35,320 nucleotides of DNA, taken from contig JAAELB010000603.1 of the NCBI GenBank assembly GCA_024227155.1, positions 1 to 35,320 on the forward strand, read 5' to 3'. Position 1 is the stretch's first letter. Every line of letters starts with the position of its first letter. Both the position numbers and the translations under genes were made by a program. The stretch comes from Desulfobulbaceae bacterium. Lineage in GTDB: Bacteria > Desulfobacterota > Desulfobulbia > Desulfobulbales > Desulfocapsaceae. Below the pieces are notes generated by a model. The model worked only from the letters and a program-made list of their open reading frames with translations. It ran no database searches and was not told the origin of the DNA. Positions 6,847-14,930 of the stretch are shown piece after piece.

Positions 6847-9711
6847 TTAATAAACATCCTGGCTTAATATTCGTTTTACCTGCCAAAACTCTTTTTGTAT
6901 TTCTGTAATCAATTCATCCAGTTCATTCTGGCTTTTATCATTGCTCTCTTGCTCAAGAACCCGACTCATTTCAGAGAGTTTAATGGCACCTACAGTGGCA
7001 CTATTCGACTTCAGAGTGTGTGCGGCAAACCTGATGGATGACATATCACTTCCCGAATCAGATTCAACAATGGCCTGCACCAGATCAGCTACATCTCCTA
7101 AATAGGTGTCAATTATTCTCCGGACCAGATTCGGCTCGCCTTCTGTCTGAAGCTTTTGTAGCTCAGCCAATGCGGATACATCTATATGGGCTGAATCAGG
7201 GAGGGCGTCGGATTGAGATTCACTGACATGGGGTTGTCGAACCATCTTCTCCGGACAATAACCAAACAGGATGTCCTGTAGTTGCTCCTGGTTAAAAGGT
7301 TTACTCAGGTAGCCATCCATACCAACGGAGAGACATTTTTCTCTATCACCGTGCAATGCATGGGCGGTGAGAGCTACTATGTTAACCCCATCATCAATAT
7401 TTTTATCTCTTTCTATCCCTCGAATGGCTGTAGTTGTCTGGTATCCATCCATCTCCGGCATTTGACAATCCATCAGTATAAGATCAAATGGCCGGCTCAG
7501 AAATGTATCTATAGCCTGACGGCCATTTTCAACTAAATCAACTCTGCAACCGAACTTCCTCAACATTGCCAAAACCACCTGTTGATTGGTGCTGTTATCT
7601 TCCGCAACCAGAACATCCACATCAAATTGTGGCACTGAATTAGCTAAATCGTATTCTCTACCTTCAGCAGATGCTCCCTTCAATTTAGCAAGCCCCTCCT
7701 CACCATTGGAAGCACTGTCGCTGATCATGCCCCATGATTGAGTTTGCCTCTCTATAATTGTTCGATTGGTAGAATTATCATCAATAACCAGAATACCCAA
7801 TCCTGCAAGCTCATCCCTTTGAAGGTGGGTAGTCGAGTCTAGAGGTTGTTCTGCACAGACAAGGTCCACAGTAAAAAAGAAATCTGACCCTTTTTGATAT
7901 TCACTCTCACATTGCAAGGTTCCTCCCATGAGCCGGACGAGTTCACTGGATATGGCAAGACCTAACCCGGTACCACCATACTTTCTTGTTGTGGACCCAT
8001 CAGCTTGGGAAAAAGGTTTAAAAAGACGATCCATACTTTCCTGTGCGATCCCAATGCCGGTGTCCCGTACAGAAATTCCGAGCTTTACATCACCATCAGA
8101 ACCAACAGTTGTGGAAGCTCTGATAATAACCTCGCCAGTATGGGTAAATTTCACCGCATTGGCAATAAGATTGGTAACTACCTGGCGGATGCGAATCGGA
8201 TCTCCATTCAGATCGACTATACTATTTTCCTCCACATAGAGAGCAAGTTTTAAACATTTTGCATGTGCTTTTGCTGCAAAAAGCTGGGTCACGTCTTCCA
8301 GGATCTGCCGAAGATTGAAATCAATCCGCTCCAAATCAAGCTTGCCAGCTTCAATTTTTGAAAAATCGAGTATATCGTTTATTATCTTGAGTAGTGATTC
8401 TCCAGAACGCTTGATAATATTGGCGAGTTTCTCCTGTTCTTTATCAAGAAGAGTGCCCTGAAGTAGTTCTGCCATACCCAAGACTCCATTCATTGGCGTT
8501 CTGATCTCATGGCTCATATTGGCCAGGAATTCACTCTTTGCCTGAGATGCCGCTTCAGCCCGGTCTTTTGCCAGGCTCAATTCAATAGTACGTCCCTGCA
8601 CCTCTGATTCAAGCCCAGCCTTGGCTTTTTGAAGTTGATTTTGGCTCTCCTCCGTTTCGCCCTTGGCTTTTTTCAATTCAAGACTCGCCTTATTAAAGGC
8701 TGAACTCAGTTCTCCAATCTCATCTTTTTGAAGTTTTTCCTGTATGGTTAAAAACTCCCCCTGCCCTAACCTTTTGACCACAGAAAGGAGGTTTCTGATC
8801 CGACCAATCAGATTTTGGCTCACATAAGCACTTAGAATAAGAACAATAGCAAAACAAAGAATAAAAGATGTCAGAAACAGTCTTTGCAGTTGAAACACAT
8901 AGCTATATGCCTCTTCCTCAGATTGTACAACAAGCAGGGACCAGTTCTTACTATCCCCTCCGGTAGAGATTGTAAAAGGATATAACAGTGCCAATTTTTT
9001 CTCACTGTCTACAAAAGTGATTATCGTTTTTTCGCCATTTTTTGCGGCGACTACCACATTTTCATCTACAAACGGTTCTAAAATATCCTCTTCATTTCCC
9101 GACCCTATAATAATACCCTTATCATCAATAATGTAGACCTTGCCGGTTGATTCGAGGTTAACATTTCTCAGGATGTTTGAAATTGGATCTAAATCTATTC
9201 TGCCAATCAACACACCCTTCACATTATCTGCATCATCTTTTACCGGAGCGGCAAAGGTAATAACAACATCTTTTGGATTCAAAATTAAGTGAGGGGAAGA
9301 AAAATATGCTTGATTATTTATTGCAGATGTGAACCATCTCGTCGCCGTCCATCGTATGTCAGAAGAAAAAAAGACCGATGCACGAGTCTGGCCATGTCTG
9401 TTCAGCAGGAAAATATCTTTTATTATAGAGTGAAATCGCTGGGCATTGATCAGTTCTTTTTCATCTTCTGCTATCGTGGAAGATGATGAGATAATGATTG
9501 GATTTTGTGCTAGCAGGCGGAGAGTATTGTATCCCTCGGATATGGGATACCAGATCTCCTTGCTCAACTCCTCCGCCAGAGTCCAAATGCGCTGATGATA
9601 ACTTTCTTTGATTCTATCCTGAAATTGAAAATGAAAAACCAGGAATAAGATAACCAGTGGAATGCAACCTGCCGCCAGCATCGACAGAAATGTTTTTGTA
9701 CGTAGTTTCAT
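6847..9711 (-). CDS. Hybrid sensor histidine kinase with dCache, HAMP, HisKA, HATPase, REC and Hpt
   Basis: This is an inner-membrane phosphorelay sensor of 954 residues. TM1 is at about 8-27, a periplasmic dCache-like sensor at about 30-270, TM2 at 278-298 and HAMP at about 300-350, followed by a coiled coil. HisKA has phospho-acceptor H401 in SHEIRTP, and the ATPase domain has the N box (NLIANAVKF), DTGIGI and [10 protein letters not shown] first receiver starts at 638 ([12 protein letters not shown]) but breaks off near 689 and runs straight into a second receiver at 698 ([12 protein letters not shown]). The second is complete, with D748 and K804. The Hpt domain carries H898 in AAHTLKSNS. 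The gene follows the PotD-like gene by 15 bases; no separate DNA-binding regulator is nearby. Confidence 0.93.
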   Translation of the reverse strand: MKLRTKTFLSMLAAGCIPLVILFLVFHFQFQDRIKESYHQRIWTLAEELSKEIWYPISEGYNTLRLLAQNPIIISSSSTIAEDEKELINAQRFHSIIKDIFLLNRHGQTRASVFFSSDIRWTATRWFTSAINNQAYFSSPHLILNPKDVVITFAAPVKDDADNVKGVLIGRIDLDPISNILRNVNLESTGKVYIIDDKGIIIGSGNEEDILEPFVDENVVVAAKNGEKTIITFVDSEKKLALLYPFTISTGGDSKNWSLLVVQSEEEAYSYVFQLQRLFLTSFILCFAIVLILSAYVSQNLIGRIRNLLSVVKRLGQGEFLTIQEKLQKDEIGELSSAFNKASLELKKAKGETEESQNQLQKAKAGLESEVQGRTIELSLAKDRAEAASQAKSEFLANMSHEIRTPMNGVLGMAELLQGTLLDKEQEKLANIIKRSGESLLKIINDILDFSKIEAGKLDLERIDFNLRQILEDVTQLFAAKAHAKCLKLALYVEENSIVDLNGDPIRIRQVVTNLIANAVKFTHTGEVIIRASTTVGSDGDVKLGISVRDTGIGIAQESMDRLFKPFSQADGSTTRKYGGTGLGLAISSELVRLMGGTLQCESEYQKGSDFFFTVDLVCAEQPLDSTTHLQRDELAGLGILVIDDNSTNRTIIERQTQSWGMISDSASNGEEGLAKLKGASAEGREYDLANSVPQFDVDVLVAEDNSTNQQVVLAMLRKFGCRVDLVENGRQAIDTFLSRPFDLILMDCQMPEMDGYQTTTAIRGIERDKNIDDGVNIVALTAHALHGDREKCLSVGMDGYLSKPFNQEQLQDILFGYCPEKMVRQPHVSESQSDALPDSAHIDVSALAELQKLQTEGEPNLVRRIIDTYLGDVADLVQAIVESDSGSDMSSIRFAAHTLKSNSATVGAIKLSEMSRVLEQESNDKSQNELDELITEIQKEFWQVKRILSQDVY

Positions 9712-9726
9712 TAAACCCCGGGGATG

Positions 9727-10803
9727 CTATTGAATAAGCGTTAAATCCCGCCAGACCCTGCTATACATTGAGCTCGAGCTACCAATAGTCCCGAAGAATT
9801 CAAATCGTGATTTAACACTTTCGGAGGGATAAACTTCCGGAGATTCAAGAACCTCCTTATCCATAAAGGCTTCAGCTGTTTTATTGGGCGTTGCATACCA
9901 CAGATACGAAGCAATTTTTGCATTAACTTCAGGACGCAATATATAATCTAAAAAAAGATGCGCTTCTTCTTTATGGAGTGAAGTACTGGGAATCATAAAA
10001 CTATCAATCCACATAGCGGTTCCTTCCTTGGGGATAAAATATTGCAGGTCCTCTTTTTGATCCATAACCGTCATCCCCTCACCGCTATAAATCTGGGCAG
10101 CCCATAATTTTTCATCCAAAATCAACTGCTGCATATCTTCCACAGGGTAGTAGCCTTTTACAAGTGACTTTTGCTCTAGCAGTTTTGCCCGTACTACTTG
10201 CATTTCTGCTGGATCAGTTACATTAAGAGAATAGCCCAGCATTTTAGCTGCCGCACCAATAACCTCATAGGGATTATTCAGCATCCCTATCCGCCCTTTA
10301 TATTTTGAGTTAAATAGCACATTCCAACTGTCAGTTGCCCTATCAATAAATTTTTTATTAACCACGACTCCAGTCGTACCAACTAAATACGGGACCGAAT
10401 ATTCCTGTTCTAGATCAAAGACCCTGTTTTTGTATGCAGGGTCAATATGTTTGAAATTAGGAATTTTAGCATAATCTATTTTGGCCAATAGCTTTGCCTC
10501 TTTCATCTCTCTAAGGCTATCACCACTACTGACTATAAGATCATATGTCGTTGGTTCAGAGACGATTACAGCCTCAACTTCTTCCTCATCATCGAAATAT
10601 AGTTCTGTTACCTTAATCCCTGTCTCTTTTTGAAAATCAGCTAAGGTATCAGGACCTATATAGTTGGGCCAGTTAAAAATAGTTAAAGTTCTTTCAGCAT
10701 CGTTTTGTGCAGCAAAGACTACTCCGGTTAATAAACAGAGTGCTACTATTGACACACCAAAAATTTTACTCAATCGAACGACCCTCAAGAAAATAATATT
10801 CAT
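9727..10803 (-). CDS. PotD-like spermidine/putrescine-type periplasmic binding protein
   Basis: An extracellular solute-binding protein of the polyamine (PotD/PotF) family. The signal peptide is hydrophobic (SIVALCLLTGVVFA) and is followed by LTIFNWPNYIGPDTLADF, the family's opening motif. Later family stretches include YSVPYLVGTTGVVVNKKF and MWIDSFMIPS. An in-frame ATG lies 15 bases further upstream, but GGGAG sits 8 bases before the ATG chosen here, giving about 358 residues. No PotA, PotB or PotC partner is present; the next gene downstream is the hybrid kinase, so the protein may present ligand to that sensor. A decayed STAS-like gene lies immediately upstream in the same direction. Confidence 0.88.
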   Translation of the reverse strand: MNIIFLRVVRLSKIFGVSIVALCLLTGVVFAAQNDAERTLTIFNWPNYIGPDTLADFQKETGIKVTELYFDDEEEVEAVIVSEPTTYDLIVSSGDSLREMKEAKLLAKIDYAKIPNFKHIDPAYKNRVFDLEQEYSVPYLVGTTGVVVNKKFIDRATDSWNVLFNSKYKGRIGMLNNPYEVIGAAAKMLGYSLNVTDPAEMQVVRAKLLEQKSLVKGYYPVEDMQQLILDEKLWAAQIYSGEGMTVMDQKEDLQYFIPKEGTAMWIDSFMIPSTSLHKEEAHLFLDYILRPEVNAKIASYLWYATPNKTAEAFMDKEVLESPEVYPSESVKSRFEFFGTIGSSSSMYSRVWRDLTLIQ

Positions 10804-10828
10804 CAATAAAGCTCCCATTTCATTTTAA

Positions 10829-11334
10829 TCACTCTTCCAGCCAGGCTAAAGCTTCCGTCACTGATTGAAGACCCTGTTCTCTGTGAAATCATCTGCTCGA
10901 AACACCTCAAAAACACGTTCAAATTTCAACTTTCGCTGAGCTGGTACTATTATTGCCGCCTTTGATGGCTTTAAAAATCGTACCTTTGCACGCTCTGCTG
11001 AGCAACGAACATCAGAATCCGTCAGGGTCCATCCTTCTGAAAGCTCCCAAAGTCGTCGGCTTCTCTGATAGTTTTTCGAAACAACATCTATGAGCCCGTT
11101 GATTTAATGCCTTTTCGCCCAATCTCTTCGTTAAACCAAAAATTTTATCCTCGGTATATCAACTATATGCCTATGGTAAAATTTTTTGTTTGCCTCGATA
11201 TTGAACAAAAATGCTATTAAATCAACAGACTCATCTATGGCCTCGCAGAGATCCTCAAGGCCAGCACTCTCAACAAACTCAACCATAGTTATTTGGTTTT
11301 TTATAGTGATTGAATATTTCTCTGGCATTTCCAT
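10829..11334 (-). pseudogene. Decayed STAS/SpoIIAA-like gene (multiple frameshifts)
   Basis: AGGAGG precedes an ATG at 11334, and the first 67 codons read MEMPEKYSITIKNQITMVEF, then GLEDLCEAIDESVDL, before a stop at 11131. Homologous-looking sequence continues in other frames: RRLWELSEGWTLTDSDVR, KPSKAAIIVPAQ and FEVFRADDFTENRVF. After a further shift it reads VTEALAWLEE and stops 26 bases before the PotD-like gene. The order matches small STAS-like proteins that end in an EALAWL helix. At least two frameshifts or a small insertion are needed, so it is called a pseudogene. It would have been the first gene of the binding-protein/kinase operon. Confidence 0.6.
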
Positions 11335-11350
11335 TTGCCCTCCTGACTGG

Positions 11351-11495
11351 CCGATAAGACTAAAGTGGACGGGAAAATAAGACGGAATAAGTACCATGGA
11401 GATTATTTTAAGTTTCTGATGTTAAAACACTCTCCAGTTTTCTCGGAGTCTGCGTTACCTGTTTTTTATTACAGTTTTCTGGAGTAAGGTACTAA
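11351..11495 (-). repeat. Dispersed AGTGCC repeat, second-subfamily copy (copy 4)
   Basis: On the minus strand it reads TTAGTACCTTACTCCAG, ATAAAAAACAGGTAACGC, ACTCCGAGAAAACTGGAGA, TTTTAACATCAG and GGTACTTATTCCGTC. It aligns almost base for base with the copy at 19357. The hairpin tail is present with an 11-base insertion. It sits upstream of the STAS-like pseudogene. Confidence 0.85.
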
Positions 11496-11668
11496 AATCG
11501 AAACATGTAACTGAGCACATTGTATCAGAAGAACCCAACAGCCGACAAGGGGATACAAGTGGTTAGTTAAATAAACATTTTGATTTTTTCCTGAGCACCG
11601 TGAAATGGGATATTCGACATTCCAAACAGAAATTCTGCTGATTGCACTAAAGCAAAACTTACAAATTA

Positions 11669-11712
11669 TTAGTACCTTTGAAATTAATTTCGCAAAGGTA
11701 CTTATCCAAGCA
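11669..11712 (+). repeat. Dispersed AGTGCC repeat, minimal copy (copy 5)
   Basis: Only the two ends remain, TTAGTACCTT and AAGGTACTTATCCAAGC, separated by about 15 bases. It directly abuts the full copy 6 in the same orientation. The 173 bases between copies 4 and 5 contain nothing I recognise. Confidence 0.7.
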
Positions 11713-11714
11713 TT

Positions 11715-11863
11715 TTAGTGCCTTACTCCTGAATTACTGTCATATAAAACAAGAAACTCAGGAACTCTTTATGAAATCGAGAGTTTATTTTTACCAACAG
11801 ATAGCGAGACCTTCGAGGCACTTATCCAGCGATTCTAAAAAAGTTTCCGACTAGTCGGGTTAG
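11715..11863 (+). repeat. Dispersed AGTGCC repeat, full copy (copy 6)
   Basis: TTAGTGCCTTACTCC, ATAAAACAAGAAACTCAGG, TATGAAATCGAGAG, CAGATAGCGAGACCTTCG, AGGCACTTATCCAGCGATTC and the palindrome CCGACTAGTCGG (11847-11858) appear in the same order as in copies 2 and 9. Its right end is 33 bases from the start of the Old Yellow Enzyme gene. Confidence 0.87.
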
Positions 11864-11887
11864 AAAATTCCGATCTATTCGGGTTAG
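11845..11887 (+). promoter_or_regulatory. Tandem palindromic motif just before the OYE gene
   Basis: TTCCGACTAGTCGGGTTAG (11845-11863) is followed four bases later by TTCCGATCTATTCGGGTTAG (11868-11887). The first belongs to repeat copy 6; the second lies outside it. Such paired short palindromes at position -10 to -50 could be a repressor operator (TetR-type repressors often control OYE genes), but no regulator gene is adjacent. Function is inferred. Confidence 0.4.
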
Positions 11888-11896
11888 AGACTAATT

Positions 11897-13114
11897 ATGA
11901 CAGAAATAATGAATGTAGCAGGGATTCTTGGAAAATCACTTGATCTACCCTGTGGTGTCATTCTCAAAAATCGATTTGTTAAGGCTCCGATGTCTGACTC
12001 GCTTGGCAATGGCGAAGGTGGCCCTACAGAACCTCTTGTTCGACTTTATGAGCGATGGGCAGAAGCAGGAGTCGCACTTTCCATCATAGGTGAGGTGCAA
12101 GGTGACCCTCGTTATCCGGAGAAACCCGGTAATCTGGTACTTGGCTCAACTATGGATAAACAACTATTGTTGCAACTCACACAGAGAGCGACAATTGATG
12201 GTGCCCATCTTTGGCCGCAGCTTGGTCATGGCGGTGCTCTTTCACATCAACCAATCAGCTCACCAAAAGGGCCATCCCCCCTTCATATTGGCGATTTCAA
12301 ATGTGCCGGTATGTCTATTGATGAAGTCAAAGAGCTTCCTCAACAGTACGCAAAGACAGCTGAATACGCAAAAACTATTGGATTTACTGGACTTCAGATT
12401 CATGCTGCCCACGGTTTTTTACTCAGTCAATTCCTGTCACCATTGTTTAATCACAGAACTGATCAATATGGTGGATCAATTGAAGCACGATGTAGCATCG
12501 TGATCGAGGTAATAAACGCGATACGACAGGTTGTTGGGCCAACATTTCCCATAGGAATCAAAATCAACTCAACTGACAAACTGGAAGGTGGGTTGGCAGA
12601 AGATGATGCTTTAACCGTAGTGGGCATGCTTGATCGCACCACTATTGATCTGATAGATATTAGCGGAGGTACATATTTTCCCGGGGCGAAGGCTAGTTCA
12701 GATGGCGCTGGAGAAGGACCATATTTCCTTAAGTTTGCAAGAAGAGCGAAAGAAATAACTAATATCCCATTGACGCTGACAGGGGGGATTAAAGCACGGG
12801 AACAGGCAGTGGATGCCGTGGGGAATGGTGCTGCCGACATGGTGGGACTTGCACGCGCGATGGTTCTTAATCCAAAAATTGCGGAAAGCTGGTTGAGCGA
12901 AGATGGCAAAGATCCTCATTTTCCAAAATTTGAATCAGCACCTCCAGGTGGTATAACAGCCTGGTATACAATGCTGCTAACAGCTTTGGCAGAGGATAAA
13001 GAGGATATGTTCAAGCTAGACCTCCCCTCGGCCCTAAGAATTTATGAGGAACGCGATGCCAAAAGGTGCCTTAAATGGCAGCATAAGTTCTCCCAGCATT
13101 TAGCAAAGAATTGA
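11897..13114 (+). CDS. Old Yellow Enzyme family NADH:flavin oxidoreductase
   Basis: An FMN-dependent ene-reductase with the TIM-barrel fold only (405 residues). It lacks the C-terminal Fe-S/FAD domains of 2,4-dienoyl-CoA reductase. The substrate-binding pair and signature lie in IHAAHGFLLSQFLSP (H169, H172), followed by NHRTDQYGGSIEAR and by the phosphate-binding TLTGGIK near 294. VKAPMSD at 28-34 is the usual N-terminal FMN loop. The leader is almost entirely dispersed repeat, with only a weak GAG as ribosome site. It ends inside a perfect hairpin shared with the convergent gene. Likely substrates are activated alkenes, but this is not readable from sequence. Confidence 0.9.
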   Translation: MTEIMNVAGILGKSLDLPCGVILKNRFVKAPMSDSLGNGEGGPTEPLVRLYERWAEAGVALSIIGEVQGDPRYPEKPGNLVLGSTMDKQLLLQLTQRATIDGAHLWPQLGHGGALSHQPISSPKGPSPLHIGDFKCAGMSIDEVKELPQQYAKTAEYAKTIGFTGLQIHAAHGFLLSQFLSPLFNHRTDQYGGSIEARCSIVIEVINAIRQVVGPTFPIGIKINSTDKLEGGLAEDDALTVVGMLDRTTIDLIDISGGTYFPGAKASSDGAGEGPYFLKFARRAKEITNIPLTLTGGIKAREQAVDAVGNGAADMVGLARAMVLNPKIAESWLSEDGKDPHFPKFESAPPGGITAWYTMLLTALAEDKEDMFKLDLPSALRIYEERDAKRCLKWQHKFSQHLAKN

Positions 13115-13157
13115 ATGGAAGGGTGAGACTACCTACAAATCTCACCCTTCCATTCAA
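13111..13157. terminator. Bidirectional terminator between convergent genes
   Basis: TTGAATGGAAGGGTGAGA and TCTCACCCTTCCATTCAA form a perfect 18-bp stem with an 11-base loop. The left arm contains the OYE stop codon, and the right arm ends 10 bases before the stop of the minus-strand gene. Confidence 0.85.
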
Positions 13158-13166
13158 AGTTGTTTT

Positions 13167-13655
13167 CTATACATTTTGATGTGGTTCAATACTCTCTTTA
13201 CTTTCAAAAGTATACTGCACCCCATCGGTCACCCCATCAATTTCAAGGTGATAGCTATGGATTAACCTGTTTCCAATCATCCGTGCCAACCTTCTATAAA
13301 ATCTCATTCCATTCTCTGGATCGGCATCGGTGACATTTTGCACAAACTCTTTGGCAAAAACCATGACCATGGATTCCTTTGCACATTCTGCTGAAGCTGA
13401 ATATTTTGGTATACCAACAAGACCTGACCAACCAAAAGCTTCACCCGCATGTTCAACAAGATAGGTTGTTTTGTCCTGTTCTCCGACACTTAGTCGGATA
13501 CTTCCTTTCAGCAGGATATAGAAAAAATCAGCAGAATCCCCTGCACTGAAAAGTTTATAACCCTCCGGGTGAGTTTTCTTCATCGCAGATTCTATAAACT
13601 CTTTAATGAAATTGTTGTCTAATCCCCACAATAGCTCTGACTGTTTAATATACAT
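13167..13655 (-). CDS. Stand-alone cyclic-nucleotide-binding-fold protein without DNA-binding domain
   Basis: A 162-residue Crp/cNMP beta-roll protein. The roll runs from about residue 15 to 125 (GYKLFSAGDSADFFYILLKG, then GEAFGWSGLVG). It is followed by a short helical tail and no helix-turn-helix. The phosphate-binding arginine expected after the GE-x2-G motif appears replaced: the stretch is IPKYSASAEC, with Y85 in the arginine position, so classic cAMP binding is doubtful. GGGGG lies 6 bases before the ATG. A GEMM-I riboswitch with a terminator points toward this gene from about 300 bases upstream. A decayed relative lies at 5668-5811. Confidence 0.8.
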   Translation of the reverse strand: MYIKQSELLWGLDNNFIKEFIESAMKKTHPEGYKLFSAGDSADFFYILLKGSIRLSVGEQDKTTYLVEHAGEAFGWSGLVGIPKYSASAECAKESMVMVFAKEFVQNVTDADPENGMRFYRRLARMIGNRLIHSYHLEIDGVTDGVQYTFESKESIEPHQNV

Positions 13656-13800
13656 AATCTGCCCCCTATGGTTTTACCCACCAGATTGTTCTACGCCCCC
13701 CTGTGGTTTGCTACTGTTATAAAAAGCCTTGCGTTATCTAGTGGATTTTTGGCATGGTTATCAATCAACACCTACAATTCCTGCCTTAAGTGATCGCTCT

Positions 13801-13925
13801 TTAGTGCCTTACTCAATAAAAACAGCAATAAAAAACAAGAAAGCTGAAGAATGCTTTAACATCAGGAACTTAATGTAAACTCCGTGGCACTTATCCCGAC
13901 TTATTTCCCGTTTATCGGGGTTAAC
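13801..13925 (+). repeat. Dispersed AGTGCC repeat, full copy (copy 7)
   Basis: TTAGTGCCTTACTCAA, ATAAAAAACAAGAAAGC, GAATGCTTTAACATCAGGAA, CTCCGTGGCACTTATCC and the tail CCGACTTATTTCCCGTTTAT plus CGGGGTTAAC are present. It represents the second tail type of the family. It separates the riboswitch terminator from the gene that the riboswitch appears to control. Confidence 0.87.
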
Positions 13926-13958
13926 TTTCCAATCCATCTACGGGAAGACCATCCCCCC

Positions 13959-13997
13959 AAAAAAAATGCCGGATCACCTTGTACAAGGCAACCCGGC
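13959..13997 (-). terminator. Riboswitch expression-platform terminator
   Basis: On the minus strand GCCGGGTTGCCTTG pairs, with three G-T wobbles, with CAAGGTGATCCGGC and is followed by A and eight T residues. The 5' arm is the same GCCGGGTTGCC that forms the 3' end of the aptamer, so aptamer folding and terminator folding are mutually exclusive. Confidence 0.88.
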
Positions 13998-14056
13998 TGT
14001 CTATTTTAGATCCGTGGCTTTCCGTTCCACCTTTTGATGGATTCGGCTTTATCCTG
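13986..14056 (-). promoter_or_regulatory. GEMM-I (cyclic di-GMP-I type) riboswitch aptamer
   Basis: The minus strand carries the conserved parts in order. ACAGGATAAAGCC corresponds to the GGGCAAACC block. The P2 hairpin is TCCATC-AAAA-GGTGGA. ACGGAAAGCCACGG corresponds to ACGCAAAGCC. The short P3 is TCT-AAAAT-AGA, and CAGCCGGGTTGCC closes the aptamer. The overlap with a downstream terminator suggests that ligand binding prevents termination (an ON switch). By my alignment to Vc2, the position of G20, which separates cyclic di-GMP from cyclic GAMP preference, is a G here, favouring cyclic di-GMP; that alignment is by eye. Confidence 0.85.
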
Positions 14057-14191
14057 TATCAACTGAAGTAATGATCAACATAAGTCAATTATATGAAATG
14101 ATTTTAACAAAGTCAATTCAGTAGAGTTTTAAGAAAACTGCCACTTAAAGTTTTCAATTGATTTGTCCGCCGGGGATGCGAGGTAGAGGTA

Positions 14192-14222
14192 GCGTTAGAC
14201 TCCGCGAAGGGACTGAGCTAAG
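14192..14222. other. GC-rich imperfect hairpin of unknown role
   Basis: TTAG-A-CTCC pairs with GG-act-GAG-CTAA within a stretch (14168-14221) that is clearly richer in G and C than its surroundings. It lies just 3' of the anti-sigma gene. It matches no RNA family I can name. Confidence 0.3.
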
Positions 14223-14247
14223 TAACCCTGTGGGGGTGTCAGGTTAC
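14222..14247 (-). terminator. Hairpin at the end of the ECF operon
   Basis: GTAACC and GGTTAC pair around an inner TG/CA pair and include the stop codon of the anti-sigma gene. There is no T-run, so it may work with other factors or be an mRNA 3' stabiliser. Confidence 0.4.
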
Positions 14248-14928
14248 CATCGCTTGAATTTGATTTTGACTCTTCCACAGCTTGACATTGTGGTTGCCAA
14301 CCCTAAAAGAATAGACCCTGCCTGATACCAGCTCAAAATCAGCTTTTTTTTCAGAAAAAATATAAACTGAAAATCTTGTGCCCATTTGGCTGTAAATGAG
14401 ATGCGCTGTGTCACAGTTTCCCAGGCGACACTTAGAAGCACCAATCAGTTTTGCCCCCCGCGGAACTTCCGGCCAGCCCACACTATACCCCAACTCATCA
14501 CTAGCCCAGGCACCTAAATCTTTAGGCCCAGTTACAGAGTTGTCCTTTAATGCATGGTTTTCATGATCCGCAATGGCATACTGGCTCAACTGATCCATGG
14601 AGGAAAATGAATCCTGTCTTTGAGCAAATGGCAAAAGAAGAAATACAAGCAGAACTGCAGTGGCGAGAGCCGGCACCCATTTTTTCCACGACACAACAGT
14701 GCGTCTCTTTCTGTACCCTGGTGCATATAAGTTTTGCTCCAGGCGCTCCCTAAGCAATTCCGGTACTTCTACAGGCTGCAAAATAGTTCGAAGTTTTTCA
14801 TCGAGCTGTTGATCAAGAATAAAAATTTGCTTGCAATTACAGCATTTTTCAAGATGCTCGTGTACAGAATCAGTCATTTCCACTGCTTCATGGTCCTGCA
14901 TCCATTGCTTGAATTCCTGACATTTCAT
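14239..14928 (-). CDS. Membrane anti-sigma factor with zinc-finger domain
   Basis: This is the predicted partner of the ECF sigma factor encoded just upstream. Numbering from an in-frame TTG at 14934, the cytoplasmic N-terminal domain has the ZAS motif H27-x3-C31-x2-C34. A transmembrane segment is at about 86-103 (WVPALATAVLLVFLLLPF), and the periplasmic domain contains C169-RLGN-C174 before AHLIYSQMGTRFSVYIF, a stretch common in anti-sigma C-terminal domains. The two periplasmic cysteines could form a disulfide read by the thiol-redox proteins of the same operon; this is inference. ATG at 14928, ten bases after AAGGAGG, is preferred; the TTG would overlap the sigma stop codon. Confidence 0.82.
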   Translation of the reverse strand: MKCQEFKQWMQDHEAVEMTDSVHEHLEKCCNCKQIFILDQQLDEKLRTILQPVEVPELLRERLEQNLYAPGYRKRRTVVSWKKWVPALATAVLLVFLLLPFAQRQDSFSSMDQLSQYAIADHENHALKDNSVTGPKDLGAWASDELGYSVGWPEVPRGAKLIGASKCRLGNCDTAHLIYSQMGTRFSVYIFSEKKADFELVSGRVYSFRVGNHNVKLWKSQNQIQAMVT

Positions 14929-14930
14929 AA

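Noticed and set aside
11335-11397. Upstream extension of the STAS-like frame to an ATG at 11397
   Set aside because: The extra 21 codons lie in dispersed repeat copy 4, while the ATG at 11334 has a strong AGGAGG.
14168-14247. Possible tRNA on the minus strand (TTAGCTCAG resembles a D-arm)
   Set aside because: No T-arm GTTCGA, no acceptor pairing and no anticodon stem in the right place.
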